Source of the DNA: Tachypleus tridentatus | Taxonomy: Eukaryota; Arthropoda; Merostomata; Xiphosura; Limulidae | Assembly (NCBI RefSeq): GCF_004210375.1 | Contig: NC_134837.1 | Span: 154,483,310-154,547,309 of the forward strand | Length of the DNA stretch: 64,000 nt | Direction: 5' to 3' | Notes under the pieces: generated by a model | What the model was told of the DNA's origin: nothing | The model's database searches: none | The model's input: only the letters and a program-made list of their open reading frames with translations | Part shown: positions 20,700-32,928 of the stretch, piece by piece | Layout: each line of letters begins with the position of its first letter | Numbering within the stretch: position 1 is the stretch's first letter | Made by a program: the position numbers and the translations under genes

Positions 20700-23550
20700 G
20701 AACACTGAAGAAAAATAAGTGATGCGTAACAAGACTCGAATAAAATTATATGAACAGTGTTAAACTTTATTGGAGGTCATTGGTAAAGAGTGAGAAGAGA
20801 AATCAAAAGTCTAATAAGAATGAGTAACTTAAGCAGTCAGAGATCAATCTGTCATCTCTTTGAGTAGGCATAACTAGGTAGATTCAAATGAGGATGAAAG
20901 CGACATGACACAGAGTTTCAATAAACCGTGGGTAAGACTTTACGATGTGGTCGAACAGGCATGGAGAAAAAAAAATTGACTCAAGTATGTCATTTCCAAT
21001 TCGGTGAAAAAGGGATGCCTTGATATAGTTCGTCTGTAGGACTAAATGGTTTCATGTCCAAAACGAGTCTTGGAACATGACATACCAACACTTTTAGTTA
21101 GAGGAAGCAAACGTCCAAGTAACATGACCATAAGTGAAACAGGGTGGAATAAATGTCTTACAAGTACATAATAGAAGGGGTGAATTTATTCCCCAAGATG
21201 TTCTTGAAAACCGATGGAAAAGATGCAAACAAGAAGTGACTCTTTGGTTGAGAGCCGTCATTTCAGTCTTCCTAGTGAGATGTTTGTCATAAATGGTACT
21301 AAAATATTTTATTACATCCGAATGTTGAATGGAATACGTTAACAATTGTGACATTAAATAAAAATGGATTACGCTAAGAATGGTATTCATGCTGTGTAGG
21401 ACTAAAACGTATGGCTACGATCTTGAAAATATATGAGTGAGAGGTCCAAACGAAACACGATGTTAACAGCAAACTGAAAAACCTTATTGAGGGGATCATT
21501 TACAGGCAGATGACAAGGAGAACTGTATCATCAACGCATTGAAAAGAGATGGTATTATGTCAGCAATACATAAGACATAAATAAGAAAAGACAGCACTGA
21601 TTCTTGAAGTACACAGAAGTACAGGAACATGAAATGCTTCTTTGATGCAAATTGCTGATGCACCAGTGAGAAGAGCGTTGACAAAACTGATGTGAGTGAA
21701 AGTAAGTATCAGTGAAGTTTGATGATTAAGCCTCGATGTCATATAAAATCAAAAGCACGTTTCAAGAAAAATTCAGAACAAAACAAGACACTTACTAAAA
21801 GGGTTGAAAGAATTAAAATGATTGGTTAGATTGAGAATCTGATCCACTCTAGAAAGCTTATAGATAGTATATTATAATCCTGAAGAAAAACATGAAGGAC
21901 GTTCATGGATGCGTTCAAGGGTTTTTCGAGAGATATTAATGATGTTAGTAGGATAATAAGAATAAAACTAGTCATGAAAATTTTATAGCTTTAAAAACAG
22001 AAATGTAATGGAGTTTCCATGATTCAGGATAAAATTCATACCGAAAGATAAATACATGAAATGTTACAAGAAGGTTTAAAAACTATGCTAAACTATGTTT
22101 GAAAGGAAAATAAGATAATTTATCTGTGCTGAGAAGTGTGGTAGCTGTAGCCATACTTCTAAAAGCTGTATGGAAATCCTGCACAGTAATAGGAGAATTT
22201 AGAAAGGTATTGTTTGGAGTATGTTCATCAGAGATAGCAAATTCAGGTAATAAAGGATTAGAAATTAACTCAGATGTCTGCGGCGTCATCAGGTTCCAGT
22301 AGATTCTCAGTTTCCAAAAAGAAGACAAAAGTAGTAGCTTTATGAAATGAAGAAAATGGTACAATCGTATCAGCTGGAATAGGGATACGTCATAGAGCTC
22401 TTCTATCTTCTTGATAACTTGAAACTCTAACAGAACTGAGTAGTATTAGACGAGTGATCAAAATGAATACAGAGGCTAAGACAACGTTGTGTTTCACCTC
22501 TCTGGTAAAACCACAACGTCATGTGAGAAGGAGAATGATTCGAACGCATCTTTAATACCTAATAAAATCAACGAGTAACATAGAAAGTTTGCTGACTTAT
22601 TAGGTAAAGACGACTGATGTGTATACAGTAATATATATTCCTACAGTGCATTGTCAATGGTAAGACCTAACTCCAGAGTGGTGTCGAAAGACTGACCCAC
22701 TAATGAGTAAATACGTTTAGAACAAATGAACGGTGATAGCAATAAGAGAATGGTATCTGTCCAATTAACTTTATGGAATCTTAAAAACATTTTAAGAGTA
22801 TCAGTGTGTGGTTGTGTTGGTTCTATAATGGTACTGGAATACGCTATTTCTCAATTGAGTAAAGCGTGCTGGTGAGTGAAAGAGGAGTTATTTTAGAGAA
22901 TAATATCAGGTGAAGAATTCGACGCAGGTCGACCTGAAAAAGCAAGGGGTGGAAGAAACCTGAAACGTTACATAAAAAATAAAATTTATTATAGGAATTC
23001 TTTTATTTAAAAAGAGCGAAACTGATTGAGTTCAGTAAATGCGCGACTGTGGAAATCCATAACACCCAGAATAATATAGAAGACAAGAGGAAGTGGTTAG
23101 CTGGGATGAACATAAATCGTTACTAATGTGAGTATTCCAGAAGGAAAGTAAATCCCGATAAGAAGATATTCAGGATAATTGTGTATCTGGTGTTGACGAC
23201 GGCCTGTGTTGCATGTTGCATCATATTTCGGCAGAAACAACTGGATGACTACAATGATGAAAAATAAATTGAAGTAATTTAACAGTCTGGGTTGGTTTTT
23301 AAAAAGTTTCACACCAGAAGATTCAGTAGTTTTAGAAGTAGCTGTCTGGTGAAGAAGGAAAGAATATTAATAAATAAAAGTTCAACATGTTATCTCGAGA
23401 GAACCTGTCCTGGAAGAATTTCATAAGCTATAAAATTTACGTGAGGATTCAGGTCAGAACAGGTCGCTTGCATATCTAACTGAAACGCTGCCTTGATGGC
23501 AAAGTATATAAATTTGAGAAGAAAACGGCTGAAGATTCAGAAAAAGTGAC
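20700..23550 (-). mobile_element. Decayed non-LTR retrotransposon (LINE; Jockey-like)
   Basis: Minus-strand fragments appear in the correct order for a LINE ORF2. At 23312-23097 an endonuclease piece reads YLLIGIYFPSGILTLVTIYV. At 22364-22083 comes the RT fingers region, NSPITVQDFHTAFRSM. At 21684-21496 comes the palm region, LQESVLSFLIYVLCIADI then NALMIQF, with the catalytic Asp-Asp no longer readable. At 21390-21094 comes the thumb region, KYFSTIYDKHL then TSWGINSPLLL and CFTYGHVTWTFAS. Frames are shifted and stops are frequent. The outer limits are approximate. Clade assignment to Jockey is by resemblance only. Confidence 0.75.
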
Positions 23551-23910
23551 GTTTTTTAGTGTATGTGTGTGTTTTTTTTTCACAATGAAAAACAAAATTT
23601 TTATTAATTGTTTCAACTTACTAGCTTCAGTAACGCTGTGACCACCAACAGTGTGTTAGCAAAGTCTATATTAAATTCCAATCGTTAAATAATTAAATTC
23701 AATTTTAGAAACAAGGTAAGGGTAGGTAGGTAGGTAAGCAATAAATAAGGGAATTTTTAATCTTTTCAATAGGACACGTTTATTGGTCCATTGTTTCTAC
23801 CTATAAAAAATATCCTTTTTTAACTACACAAATACTTTCCCTTAAGTTCTTTTTTGTATTTATTTGATCACGTGTTAAGATATTCATATTTTTCCAATGA
23901 TTATCATCGC

Positions 23911-24008
23911 AGAGTAGCCTAAGAGTTGGCGGTGGGTGGTGATAACTAGATCCCTTCCCTTAAGTCTTAAATTACTGAATTTAATTTACGCAAAATTCAA
24001 ACCAAACT
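23911..24008 (+). repeat. SINE family A, 3' fragment
   Basis: Only the body end remains: AGAGTTGGCGGTGGGTGGTG and CTTACGCAAAATTCAAACC-like tail. Confidence 0.85.
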
Positions 24009-24069
24009 TTAACTCAAACTGAAATTTATTAATAGAAATTTTTATAGACGTAAATAAAATAATGTAATT

Positions 24070-24226
24070 TAACTTTATTAGCTCAATATTTCGCCATCAC
24101 ATCTTCGTCAGGAGCTATAAATTTCCCGACATTTCATTAATCCAGTTCTATCTGGTTGAACTGTATTAGGGAACTCGATAGCTCCTGATGAAGATGTAAT
24201 AGCGAAATACTGAGCTGATAAAGCTA
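24070..24226. repeat. Inverted repeat with hammerhead-like arms
   Basis: Arms of about 46 bp: 24080-24116 (minus) and 24180-24216 (plus). Each reads AGCUC, CUGANGA, twelve bases ending GC, GAAA, four bases, GAGCU. A smaller inner hairpin (CAGTTC/GAACTG) lies between them. Stem I (AGCUC/GAGCU) is complete in both arms, but stem II is poor, so any ribozyme is probably decayed. Confidence 0.7.
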
Positions 24227-24465
24227 CATTCTGGATATATGGTTCGTGAGTTCACTTACGTTTTAAGGTTTTTATTTCTAGAAATTCAGTTGTATCTTTT
24301 TCTACCATACATAACAAGTAATTTCAAGAAATTAAAAATCATGAATTAGCGTTTATTGTGCAGCTATAAATATCATTTATTTTTATGACTTAATATTTAG
24401 ATAAAAATATTACTTAATCAACTGAAAATACAGTTTATTTGTTTCTCAAGAAATGTCAAATTAGT

Positions 24466-24856
24466 TTATTTAGACACTGTTATCCACTGTTTAATATTTT
24501 TTCTTCATTTTAGCAAAAGCATTTCTAGAATATTATCCATTGTTTCATACTTTTTATTTCAGTAAAAAATATTTAGAGACTGCAGTACATTGTTTCATAT
24601 GTTTTTATTATATTATAAACATTTAGGAACTGTAATCCATTGTTTTAAACTTTTGTATGCTAGCAAAAACATTTAGGAACTGTAATCGATTGTTGCAACT
24701 TTATTTTAATAAAACATCTGGAGACTACAATTCATTATTTCATACTTTTTATTGTATTAAAAGCATTTAGAGACCGTAATCTATTGCTTCACACATTTTA
24801 ATTCTAGTAAAAACATTTAGAAACTCCAATACGTTGGTTTCATACTTTTTGTTGAT
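24466..24856. repeat. About 60-bp degenerate tandem array, 6-7 units
   Basis: Units contain AAAACATTTAGRAACTGYAAT, then CCATTGTTTCATACTTTTTATT. Unit length varies by a few bases and divergence is moderate. Confidence 0.85.
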
Positions 24857-25687
24857 CAAGAAATCAGTAATGTTATGAGAAAGATTATTTTCACGTTAAA
24901 ATCACCTTAAGGGAGGGGAAATAGTTTTACAGTTTAACTAATCTAACCTACGGAAGTCTTTTATCATAAGAATAATTATATAAAATGTATCGACTAGACT
25001 GCTAATGAGCGTTTAGATTAGAAAAACATTTAGGTTATTAAAAAGTTTATTTCAAGCTGTTCTCTTGATTTGATTTCGTTTTTATTCCCTTATTAATGTA
25101 AAATAATTACTGAGAGAAATGTTCGTGGTTGCATGCACGTTAGTTTAATGATTCTGTATGTTAAAGATACAATGTTTCATACAATGTTGGGATATTGAAA
25201 TGGCTTACGTGCAAGACACTTTGTTAATAGATTTTGAACTTGTCTTTTGTAAGTCGATAGGAATAAAATGCGAACATCCTCTTGAGTAAAAAGACAAGTT
25301 GATAAGCTAGAAGTTACACTTGGACATCTGTAGTCGTACTTGTACACCAAAATTTTTATCGTAATTTATATATGTTTGGTGTAGTATTAGAAAAAGACGG
25401 TCTTTGTGGCAAGTTAATTTGTTTTAAAGATGTTTGAAGTCCACTGGAGCCGTAGTGCAATTATGTAAGTTAATGCAAAATTAACATTCATTTTTATTTA
25501 AAAACAACGAATTACACATTAAAAAATATTCAAATTGACGTTGTTTGAAAGAGAATTTTCGGTAACGCTTTCTCAGCATTGTAGTCGAACGCCAACTTCT
25601 ATAATATCACATCTTGTGATCATTGGATCAGTAAATATCTTTATAAAAACTTTTACTTTGTTGTTATTTGGAACACTACTTAAGATT
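24857..25687. other. No gene seen
   Basis: AT-rich sequence with no recognised feature. Confidence 0.5.
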
Positions 25688-25951
25688 TGGTTTGTTTTGT
25701 TTTGAATTTTGTGCAAAGTTACACGAGGGCTATCTGCGGTATCCGTCTCTAATTTAGCAATGTAAGACTAGAGGAAAGGCGGCTAGTCATCACCACTTAC
25801 CGCCAACTCTTGGGTTACTCTTTTACCAACAAATAGTGGGATTGACCATCACATTATAACTCCCCCACAGCTGAAAGGGCGAGCATGTTTGGTGTGATGA
25901 GGACTCTCAGATTACGAGTCGAGTGTCTTAACCACCTGGCTAGGCCGGGCC
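25688..25951 (-). repeat. SINE family A copy
   Basis: Reverse orientation, full body. It lacks the GGTTCGAATCC B-box (GATGAGGACTCTCAGATTACGA), so a short deletion removed it. The head ends CTGGCTAGGCCGGGCC. Confidence 0.93.
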
Positions 25952-26141
25952 TAACTATTTATGTATGTGAGAACAGAAAGTTCATGTATAAATCTGAAGT
26001 TGAAATTATGTGTTGAGAGGGGGTAGTGCACTGAACATTACATTGTTTAGAGCTTTTTATTTCACACAATGTACAGTTTTTAATGTCATTAAAAAATAAT
26101 GCGCTATGACTAACTTTCTGCATTTTAGGTAAAACAAAAAG

Positions 26142-26251
26142 GTGTGTGTGTGTGTTTTCTTATAGCAAAGCCACATCGGGCCATCTACTGAGTTCACAGA
26201 GTGATTTCAGTGTTGTAAATCCGTAGGCTTACCGCTGTACCAGCGGGGGTC
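26142..26251 (-). repeat. SINE family B copy with 10-bp target duplication
   Basis: AAACAAAAAG at 26132-26141 is repeated at 26252-26261. Reverse orientation, CA/TG run at the 3' end. The B-box segment is shortened. Confidence 0.9.
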
Positions 26252-26332
26252 AAACAAAAAGTTTGTAGTATTAAATGTTGTTGATTAGAAACATTAAAGT
26301 TACGTTTTGGTGGAAAAAAAGCAAAAAAGGTG

Positions 26333-26432
26333 AGCCCTTCGCTACTACAACGGTAAGTCTACGGATTTTCAACGGTAAAATTCCCCTTGGAGGACACAGT
26401 AGATCGCCCGATGTGGCTTTGCTCTAACAATG
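26333..26432 (+). repeat. SINE family B copy
   Basis: CGGTAAGTCTACGGATTTTC, then CCTTGGAGGACACAGTAG and CCCGATGTGGCTTTGCTCTAA. The B-box region is partly deleted. Confidence 0.85.
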
Positions 26433-26498
26433 AGGGACAACGTTGTTTTTATTTTTGACATCAGAAAGAATAAGAACATCGAAATAAAACTTTTGCAC

Positions 26499-26660
26499 TT
26501 TATAAAATACAGTTTATAAAACACTAGTTTATAAAGCACATTTTATAAAATACAGTTTATAAATTACTGGTTTATAAAACACTGGTTTACAAGATACAGT
26601 TTATAAATTAATGGTTTATAAAATACAGCTTATAAAATACTAGTTTATAAAATACCAGTT
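26499..26660. repeat. About 16-bp tandem repeat
   Basis: About ten units of TTTATAAAATACAG or TTTATAAAACACTAG type, with alternating ends CAG and CTGG. Confidence 0.9.
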
Positions 26661-27034
26661 TTTTCAAATAGTATTCATAAGAGAACCGATCTAAGAGTAG
26701 TTTGAGCGATTCGTTCGAAAAGAGTGCAGATAAGTTGGAAGGATTCGATTTTTTCTAGGAGGGAAGAAGAATTTTGATCTCGAGTGCGGTATCATCAAAG
26801 ATAGGTACAACCATGAAATAGAACGAAAACAGAAGTGTGATTTATGGGTTTTTTTTAGATGGCTAAAACCTCACTTTTCTGAAGTTTAATCTGATGTAAA
26901 AACAAGCTCTATGTTAACGGTTTATTAGCAAATGAACGTGATATATCAATTATTCTATAAGTGTTTGAGTATTTATCAAATGGTCAAACTATTGATCTAT
27001 GATTCACTGGTTTGCTCTCCGTTACCGCTTAAAC

Positions 27035-27235
27035 CACATCGTGTACCGCACTTTCAGGCCGCGAATGCGTTATAAAAGTGACTATCAAGATTAATAATGC
27101 GATTTGAGTAGCCAACTATTTGACGGTTGATGTATGTTGATTAGCTGTCTTTCCTCTAGTCAGTCACTTCAGAGACATGGACGCCAAGCTCATGTAGACA
27201 AAAGGTTTGCGCGAGATTTAGCAAACAAACAAAAT
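27035..27235 (+). repeat. Old family-D SINE fragment
   Basis: TTTCAGGCCGCGAATGCGTTATAA, GATTAGCTGTCTTTCCTCTAG and CACTTCAGAGACATGGACG resemble the SINE body, ending in AAACAAACAAA. Confidence 0.65.
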
Positions 27236-27552
27236 ATATCATATGTCTTTTTTTTTTTTACCAAAGTATATGATATTCATAATAACGAGCATGGGATATG
27301 TATATATATATATAGTTCTACTTCTGAACGAACATTTACGTTTTTTTATTACTTTAAGCTCTTGTCTTTCACAACATTCTGTAGCTAGCATTGATACATA
27401 TAATAAATTTGGCTATATAGAATTTTTATAACTTCGAGAAATAATCAAAATGACACCTTCAAGAAACGGTGAATTGTTTATATAGATGAAGGAATCTACT
27501 GATTTATGGTCCGTTCAGTGAACAACACTTTTATATATAGTACATATATAGA

Positions 27553-27750
27553 ATCTATAGTTTTAGTGGCATCACAGAGTTTCTATAGTTCTTTAAGTAT
27601 GTAAGATCTATAGTTTTGTAGCATCACAGAGTTTCTATAGTATTTTAAGTATATACGATCTATAGTTTTGTAGCATCACAGAATTTCTAAACTACTTTAA
27701 ATTCATAGGATCTAAAATCTTTGTAGCTTCACAGAATAGTACTAAGCATA
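27553..27750. repeat. About 52-53-bp tandem repeat, 3.7 units
   Basis: Units begin ATCTATAGTTTTGTAGCATC and continue ACAGAGTTTCTATAGT. The last unit is diverged and partial. Confidence 0.9.
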
Positions 27751-28479
27751 TGGAATATTTAGTATTTGTCGCTACACGTAGCTGTAATGTGAAGTCTTAC
27801 ATTCTGTAACTTTTATCACTTTGTCAAAGCTACTCATTGAAAGAAACTTATGATCGACCTAGATGTCAATTTTGGTCTGTTTAGGATGTGGCTTTTCTGA
27901 AAAATATGTCTTACAGAAAGTGTATTCAAATGGATCCTTTCTATTTATGCACAATATTGAAAAGATCACATACTAACTATATACGATATTTGAAATACTT
28001 GGAGCCATCTACGTGGTAGGTTTATAAAAGTGAATTAAATTCTATCAAAGACACATTAAACAAATCCCAAATCTATGTTGGCAATTTTCCTCACTTCTGA
28101 ACCCTTCCCGAAAATTTTAAGCTTTTATCAATAATCACACCGAAATCATTTTCTTTCTTCAACAAACCTGTGTTCCTTTCTCATTAGCTCAGCTTTCATT
28201 TTCCATATAACGCTGTTAATACTTTCTATATCAAACTATACCAGTTTACCACAGTTTTCTTTTCTGTCGTTAAATTTTCTACTGACTGACTGCTTCAAGA
28301 ATGTAACAACATAACAGTTCCTTTGAGTGAAACTTTATTCGAGTTTTCTTATAGTTAAAATGTGTAACTTTTAAAGCAGATGTCTTATGAAAAAAAACTT
28401 TCTAAATCGTTAAACGTCTCGTTCTCACACACAATCCAGTTCTTTACTCCAATTTATCAAAGCTATTTTTAATGTTCGC
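27751..28479. other. No gene seen
   Basis: AT-rich, no recognised element. Confidence 0.5.
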
Positions 28480-28570
28480 ACCAGCGGTGGCATAGCGGTA
28501 AGACTGAGAATTTATAAAACTAAAAATTCGAACTAGGTCCCTGCTGTGTTCGTAAAACAGACAACCAATT
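28480..28570 (+). repeat. SINE family B/C remnant
   Basis: The head CACCAGCGGTGGCATAGCGGTAAG is clear. The rest (AAAATTCGAACTAGG) is decayed. Confidence 0.6.
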
Positions 28571-29179
28571 GTGTAACTAAGGATTCATGATTTAAAAATA
28601 CATTTCATCAACTGTAACTACTTTATTTTTCTCATAGAATCTCTTGTTGTTTTTTTTATTAAATCAAACCTTCTTTTCAACCAATGAGATATTTTGCAGG
28701 TTTTCTGTGTGTTATTTTCCGTTAAACATAAAATACTGTTCTTTATATATAAGTGTGTATTACTTGCGTACTTCATCCTGTTAGCATGACTGGAGTAAAT
28801 ATTTAATAACGAAATTTTGAAATAAGGCAAAATATAAATTCTGTGGACCATTAGATTTAAAAAATCGTCTTCCTAGCACCTGAATATTTTGTTCGAAGGT
28901 TTGCATTATTTCTTTTGTTTTGTATAACATGTGACAAGCACGATAAGTTAAAGTGAAAAAGTTTCTCGAACGGTTGTCTTTTTCACATGATATGTCCATC
29001 ACTCATACCTTCATCTTTCTTTTAGTTGTTGTTTGAGAGGTAAATTTTTCTTTTCTTTTTTAACGATTCTTTCTTTCCTTTATTTATTTTTTTGTTTTCA
29101 CATTTCACGACATAATAAGCTAAACTTTGTTCCTATTTTATGTTTCTTTATTTCTCAGTGATATTAGATCTATGTATAT
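28571..29179. other. No gene seen
   Basis: AT-rich, with no exon-like frame. Confidence 0.5.
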
Positions 29180-29300
29180 GTTTGTTTGCAATTAAGCAAA
29201 AGGCTACACAATGGGCTATCTCTGTGCCCACCACAGGTATCAAAACGCGGTTTCTAACGTTGCGAGTCCAAAGACATATCGCTATGCCATTGGGGGCGAA
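29180..29300 (-). repeat. SINE family C copy
   Basis: Reverse orientation: GCAATTAAGCAAAAGGCTACAC, CTGTGCCCACCACAGGTATC, then ATATCGCTATGCCATTGGGGGC. Confidence 0.88.
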
Positions 29301-29879
29301 ACAATATTTAAAGACATACCACTAGATTTATATAACAGATTTTTGAAATTATTATCTAACTTCTTTCTCATTTTCTTATAAAAAAAATACTATAGTTTAT
29401 TTTTACATAGAATTTTCTCTGTTTTATTTACCATCTTTCTTCAAAGTGTAGATATAAAATTAAAATAATTTATACTCTGTACCTCATAAAGCGTATGAAA
29501 TCGTATAATATTAGGTCTTCACATGTTTTGCTGGTAGGGTGTAAAGAATGTGGAATATTGAGCTAATATTATGTTCAAACATACAACGTTCGAAACGGCA
29601 GTGGAAGGAATTCCTGCTTGAAATTTCCTAATGTCCTGTAATACTGGCATAATGTATTAAACATTAAACTTTATGCTATTTAGAAGATTTAGTTAAATGT
29701 ATTTGATACTTTTGGAACGTTTTGGGAAACCGAGTTCAGAAGACCTTTCTTAAGAAGTGAATTTTATATTTCCAGTCCAGTTGGGTATTATTTTTCACAC
29801 TCTCACTTTAGAACCCTGAAGGAAATAGTGTAATTTAGTTACTAGAATCATTTATCATCCAGTTCGAAAATAAGTCAAG
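29301..29879. other. No gene seen
   Basis: AT-rich sequence. Confidence 0.5.
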
Positions 29880-30007
29880 AACCTGGCATGGCTAAGTGGT
29901 TAAGGCATTCGAGTCGTAATATGAAGGTTGTGGGATCAAATCCCCGTCACATCAAACATGCTTTTAGTTGTGGGAGCCCGCGAGTAGCTTTAGGAGAAAT
30001 TAAAAGA
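29880..30007 (+). repeat. SINE family A copy with large internal deletion
   Basis: The head is intact to AACATGCTTTTAGTTGTGGGAG, then jumps directly to CCCGCGAGTAGCTTTAGGAG. About 130-140 bases of body are missing, leaving head plus tail. Confidence 0.9.
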
Positions 30008-30500
30008 AAGTCAAATTCCAAAAATATTACAGCTTATACAGTTTGTTACGTAACACGAAAATTATAGGTTTACAAATATGATGCTCGAATTGTTGGATAA
30101 ATTGTACAAAACTTTAAAGAATGTGATACATTGCCAACATAGATTTGGGGTTTGTTTAACGTGTCTTTGTACACAACACTGGTTAATGTTTCTTTTGGAT
30201 ATAATATTCAGTTTGGGTTTTCTTATTACAGAAAGTTTCCACTTTCCCGGAACGATAGAAATAAAAGAAACTTGATTTGAAAGTATTAACTTATTTTTAC
30301 TAGACCATAGAATAAAAAGAGAAAGATGGACATAAAAAACAAAGAAACAAGGTTATTAAAAATTGTTAACTTTAATAGGAGAATAGCGATCGTACAAATA
30401 TACAAAATATGATAGGTAACTTATTGTGAAAGTGGATTCGCAAGAAAAGTAAACAAGCAAGCTAAAGATTTGAGACATACTGTTGATATATTTCTTCAAG
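30008..30500. other. No gene seen
   Basis: AT-rich sequence with no recognised element. Confidence 0.45.
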
Positions 30501-30501
30501 A

Positions 30502-30567
30502 TACAAATCCTTATTTTGACTCAATGTCAAAAAGCTGTAATAAGAATAGTCAAAATAAGGATTTGTA
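30502..30567. repeat. Perfect 19-bp hairpin
   Basis: TACAAATCCTTATTTTGAC at 30502-30520 is exactly inverted at 30549-30567 with a 28-base loop. It may be a remnant of a small fold-back element. Confidence 0.85.
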
Positions 30568-30571
30568 GCTC

Positions 30572-30722
30572 CAGTTGTCAATAGAAGTACAACAGGTAGC
30601 CGTTTATATTTGGTTATAAACAAACAGTGTATTTAGTGGTTATAATCAACGGTAAATCTAACTTTACCAGTTGTCAATAAAAGTACTTCAGGTAACCCTT
30701 TGTATTTGGTAATAAACAAAGG
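30572..30722. repeat. Two-unit repeat, about 94-bp period
   Basis: CCAGTTGTCAATARAAGTAC followed by CAGGTARCC and TATTTGGTWATAAACAAA occurs at about 30573 and 30667. Confidence 0.8.
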
Positions 30723-31094
30723 TTAAGAACTAAGGCGTTCCCCACCATCAGCAAAATCGATAATTGTAAGCCCAGGATGGATATACGTAGTATTTACGTC
30801 TGTAATGGTAAACTGCAAGTTTTTTTTTTCTTACGTATTGTTGCTTGCTGATGACTTTCATCAAAAATGAATCCATCCTATGTAGTCGCACGGAAGAAAC
30901 ACCTTATGCCATGAAAAATAATAGCGTTCTTCCAATAAAACTGATTGACGAGGGAAGAGTCGAGTATACTCACAGTTATAGTCAAGATATACCAAACTGA
31001 GCATTACAGTGAAAATCTGTTCATCTGGAAAAAACTGTTTATCTCTCATGTGGTTACAACGTCCTATTCTTGCAAAATATATTTTCATTTTCAT

Positions 31095-31303
31095 GTGTTT
31101 AAGGATTTATCCGGAATCTTTTTGTAGTGCATTTTCCAGTTATCTAAAGATGGAAGATGGAATACGCCGTTGTTGTTAAAGTTTGTTTAGAATGAAACAC
31201 AAAACTACACAGGGCTACCTGTGCCCTGCGTACTGTGGGTTTCGAAGCACGGTTTTTAGCGGTGTAAATCCGCGGACATATCTCTGTGCCACTTGGGGAG
31301 GGG
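31095..31303. repeat. Duplicated segment (copy 1) including a family C SINE
   Basis: GTGTTTAAGGATTTATCCGG through GATGGAATACGCCG and TTAAAGTTTGTTTAGAAT matches 36022-36125. In both places a reverse-oriented family C SINE follows at the same position. Here the SINE part is 31180-31303, with head ATCTCTGTGCCACTTGGGGAGG. Confidence 0.85.
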
Positions 31304-32654
31304 TTGTTGTTAAATAATTCGTGTTTAAATTTAATATATTTAGCACGTGTAACAATAGTTTCAACATCTGATTGAGAGTGTTAAAGTACGTATATACATT
31401 CAATTCAAATTAAACTTCTGAACGTTATATAAACATCTACATACGTGTGTATACCTTTACTAATTACTTATTTTTGTCAACTGATATCAATATCTACAGT
31501 TATAACACGGGGAAGATAATAAACCAATTGTTAGTATACATAATAGTGTACAGTACATAAACTTTGTTATATGCGTGGCATTTCAACTAATACTTAAATC
31601 GTTGTAAGCTAGATAACCTGATTAATTCTGGTATTAAACCAAAGATCCTGTCGTAGCGACATGCAACAGAACCAAGGGCTCGGTTTAGCCTAATGGAAAG
31701 TGAATTAGAGGAGGTGTTGTCTGGCCTACGTTGCCAAAAAAACTCAAAAAACACTGTATTTTTGAAAGATATGAGTGCCCTATAAAACTATTGTTCAAAT
31801 TACGTTCTTCTGTTAAACAAAACGTTTAAATAAATGTTGGCAGTGAATAGTACTACTGACTAGTTAACATCAGTGTAGTCTGTAACTACAAAATTAGTTA
31901 TATCTTCTCAAAGACAACCTTTCCTGTAATTTTACGAGAAATTTATAAAACAAGCAAACAGTCACGACAAAAACAGTTATTTTGAAACGCTTTTATCCAC
32001 TAGTTACTACTGTGAGTAGCCTTCACGACCATCAATATCTATTCAATAATTAGTATTTCTGTAAGGTATATTAAAGGTCTGTCACTACAAGCCTCTTATT
32101 CTATAGAATAATACCATATGATAACTGGAAATATACTTAAAATAAAAGGATAAGAATCATACAAGAGAAAAACGTAAGGTAAAATACTCAACTAACCAAC
32201 AGCACATTTAATCAACAAAGTTAGTAAACCCTGAACACTGCCACTTCTCTTACCATTCAGATATATTAGTTGATTCAGCTATTAATGAAGATGACCCCAC
32301 ATGAATGAACAGCAACAATCCCACCCGCTATCATAACAAACATATAAGACTTGTCAAAAGATGACAACATACGAACTATAGCATAGAAACTAATTAATAT
32401 TATTAAACAATTGATAATAAGACTTAGATGATCGTATTAACTACTAGACATCAGACTGATACCCAAACACCATAACTTTGACGTAAGTAGTATTAGAAAA
32501 TATTATAGGACTAGTAAGGAAGAATGCAATTATAACTGTTGCCTGTATTATTGTGAAGTAGTATTTCATCTGTTATTGAATAACCTAACAGAAAATACTG
32601 TCTCTCAGTGAAATGAACCATATGAAATTTTTTTGAACTGTCACATTTGTTCTC
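31304..32654. other. No gene seen
   Basis: AT-rich, no recognised repeats or exons. Confidence 0.5.
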
Positions 32655-32928
32655 GGCCCGCCACGGCCAGGTGGGTTTAGGCGTTCGACTCGTAATCCGA
32701 GGGTTGCGGGTTCGAATCAACGTCACACCAAACATGCTCGCCCTTTCAGCCGTGGGGCGTTATAATGTGACGGTCAAACCCACTATTCGTTGGTAAAAGA
32801 GTAGCTCAAGAGTTGGCGGTAGGTGGTGATGACTACCTGCCTTCCCTCTAGTCTTACACTGCAAAATTAGGGACGGCTAGCGCAGATAGCCCTCGTGTGG
32901 CTTTGCACGAAATTCAACAAACAAATAA
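32655..32928 (+). repeat. SINE family A copy, near full length
   Basis: One of the best-preserved copies: GGCCCGCCACGGCCAGGTGG, CTCGTAATCCGAGGGTTG, B-box GGTTCGAATC, complete body, tail GGCTTTGCACGAAATTC. Confidence 0.96.

Noticed and set aside
26499-26660. CRISPR-like spaced repeats
   Set aside because: Units are contiguous, AT-rich and degenerate with no unique spacers, and the genome is eukaryotic.
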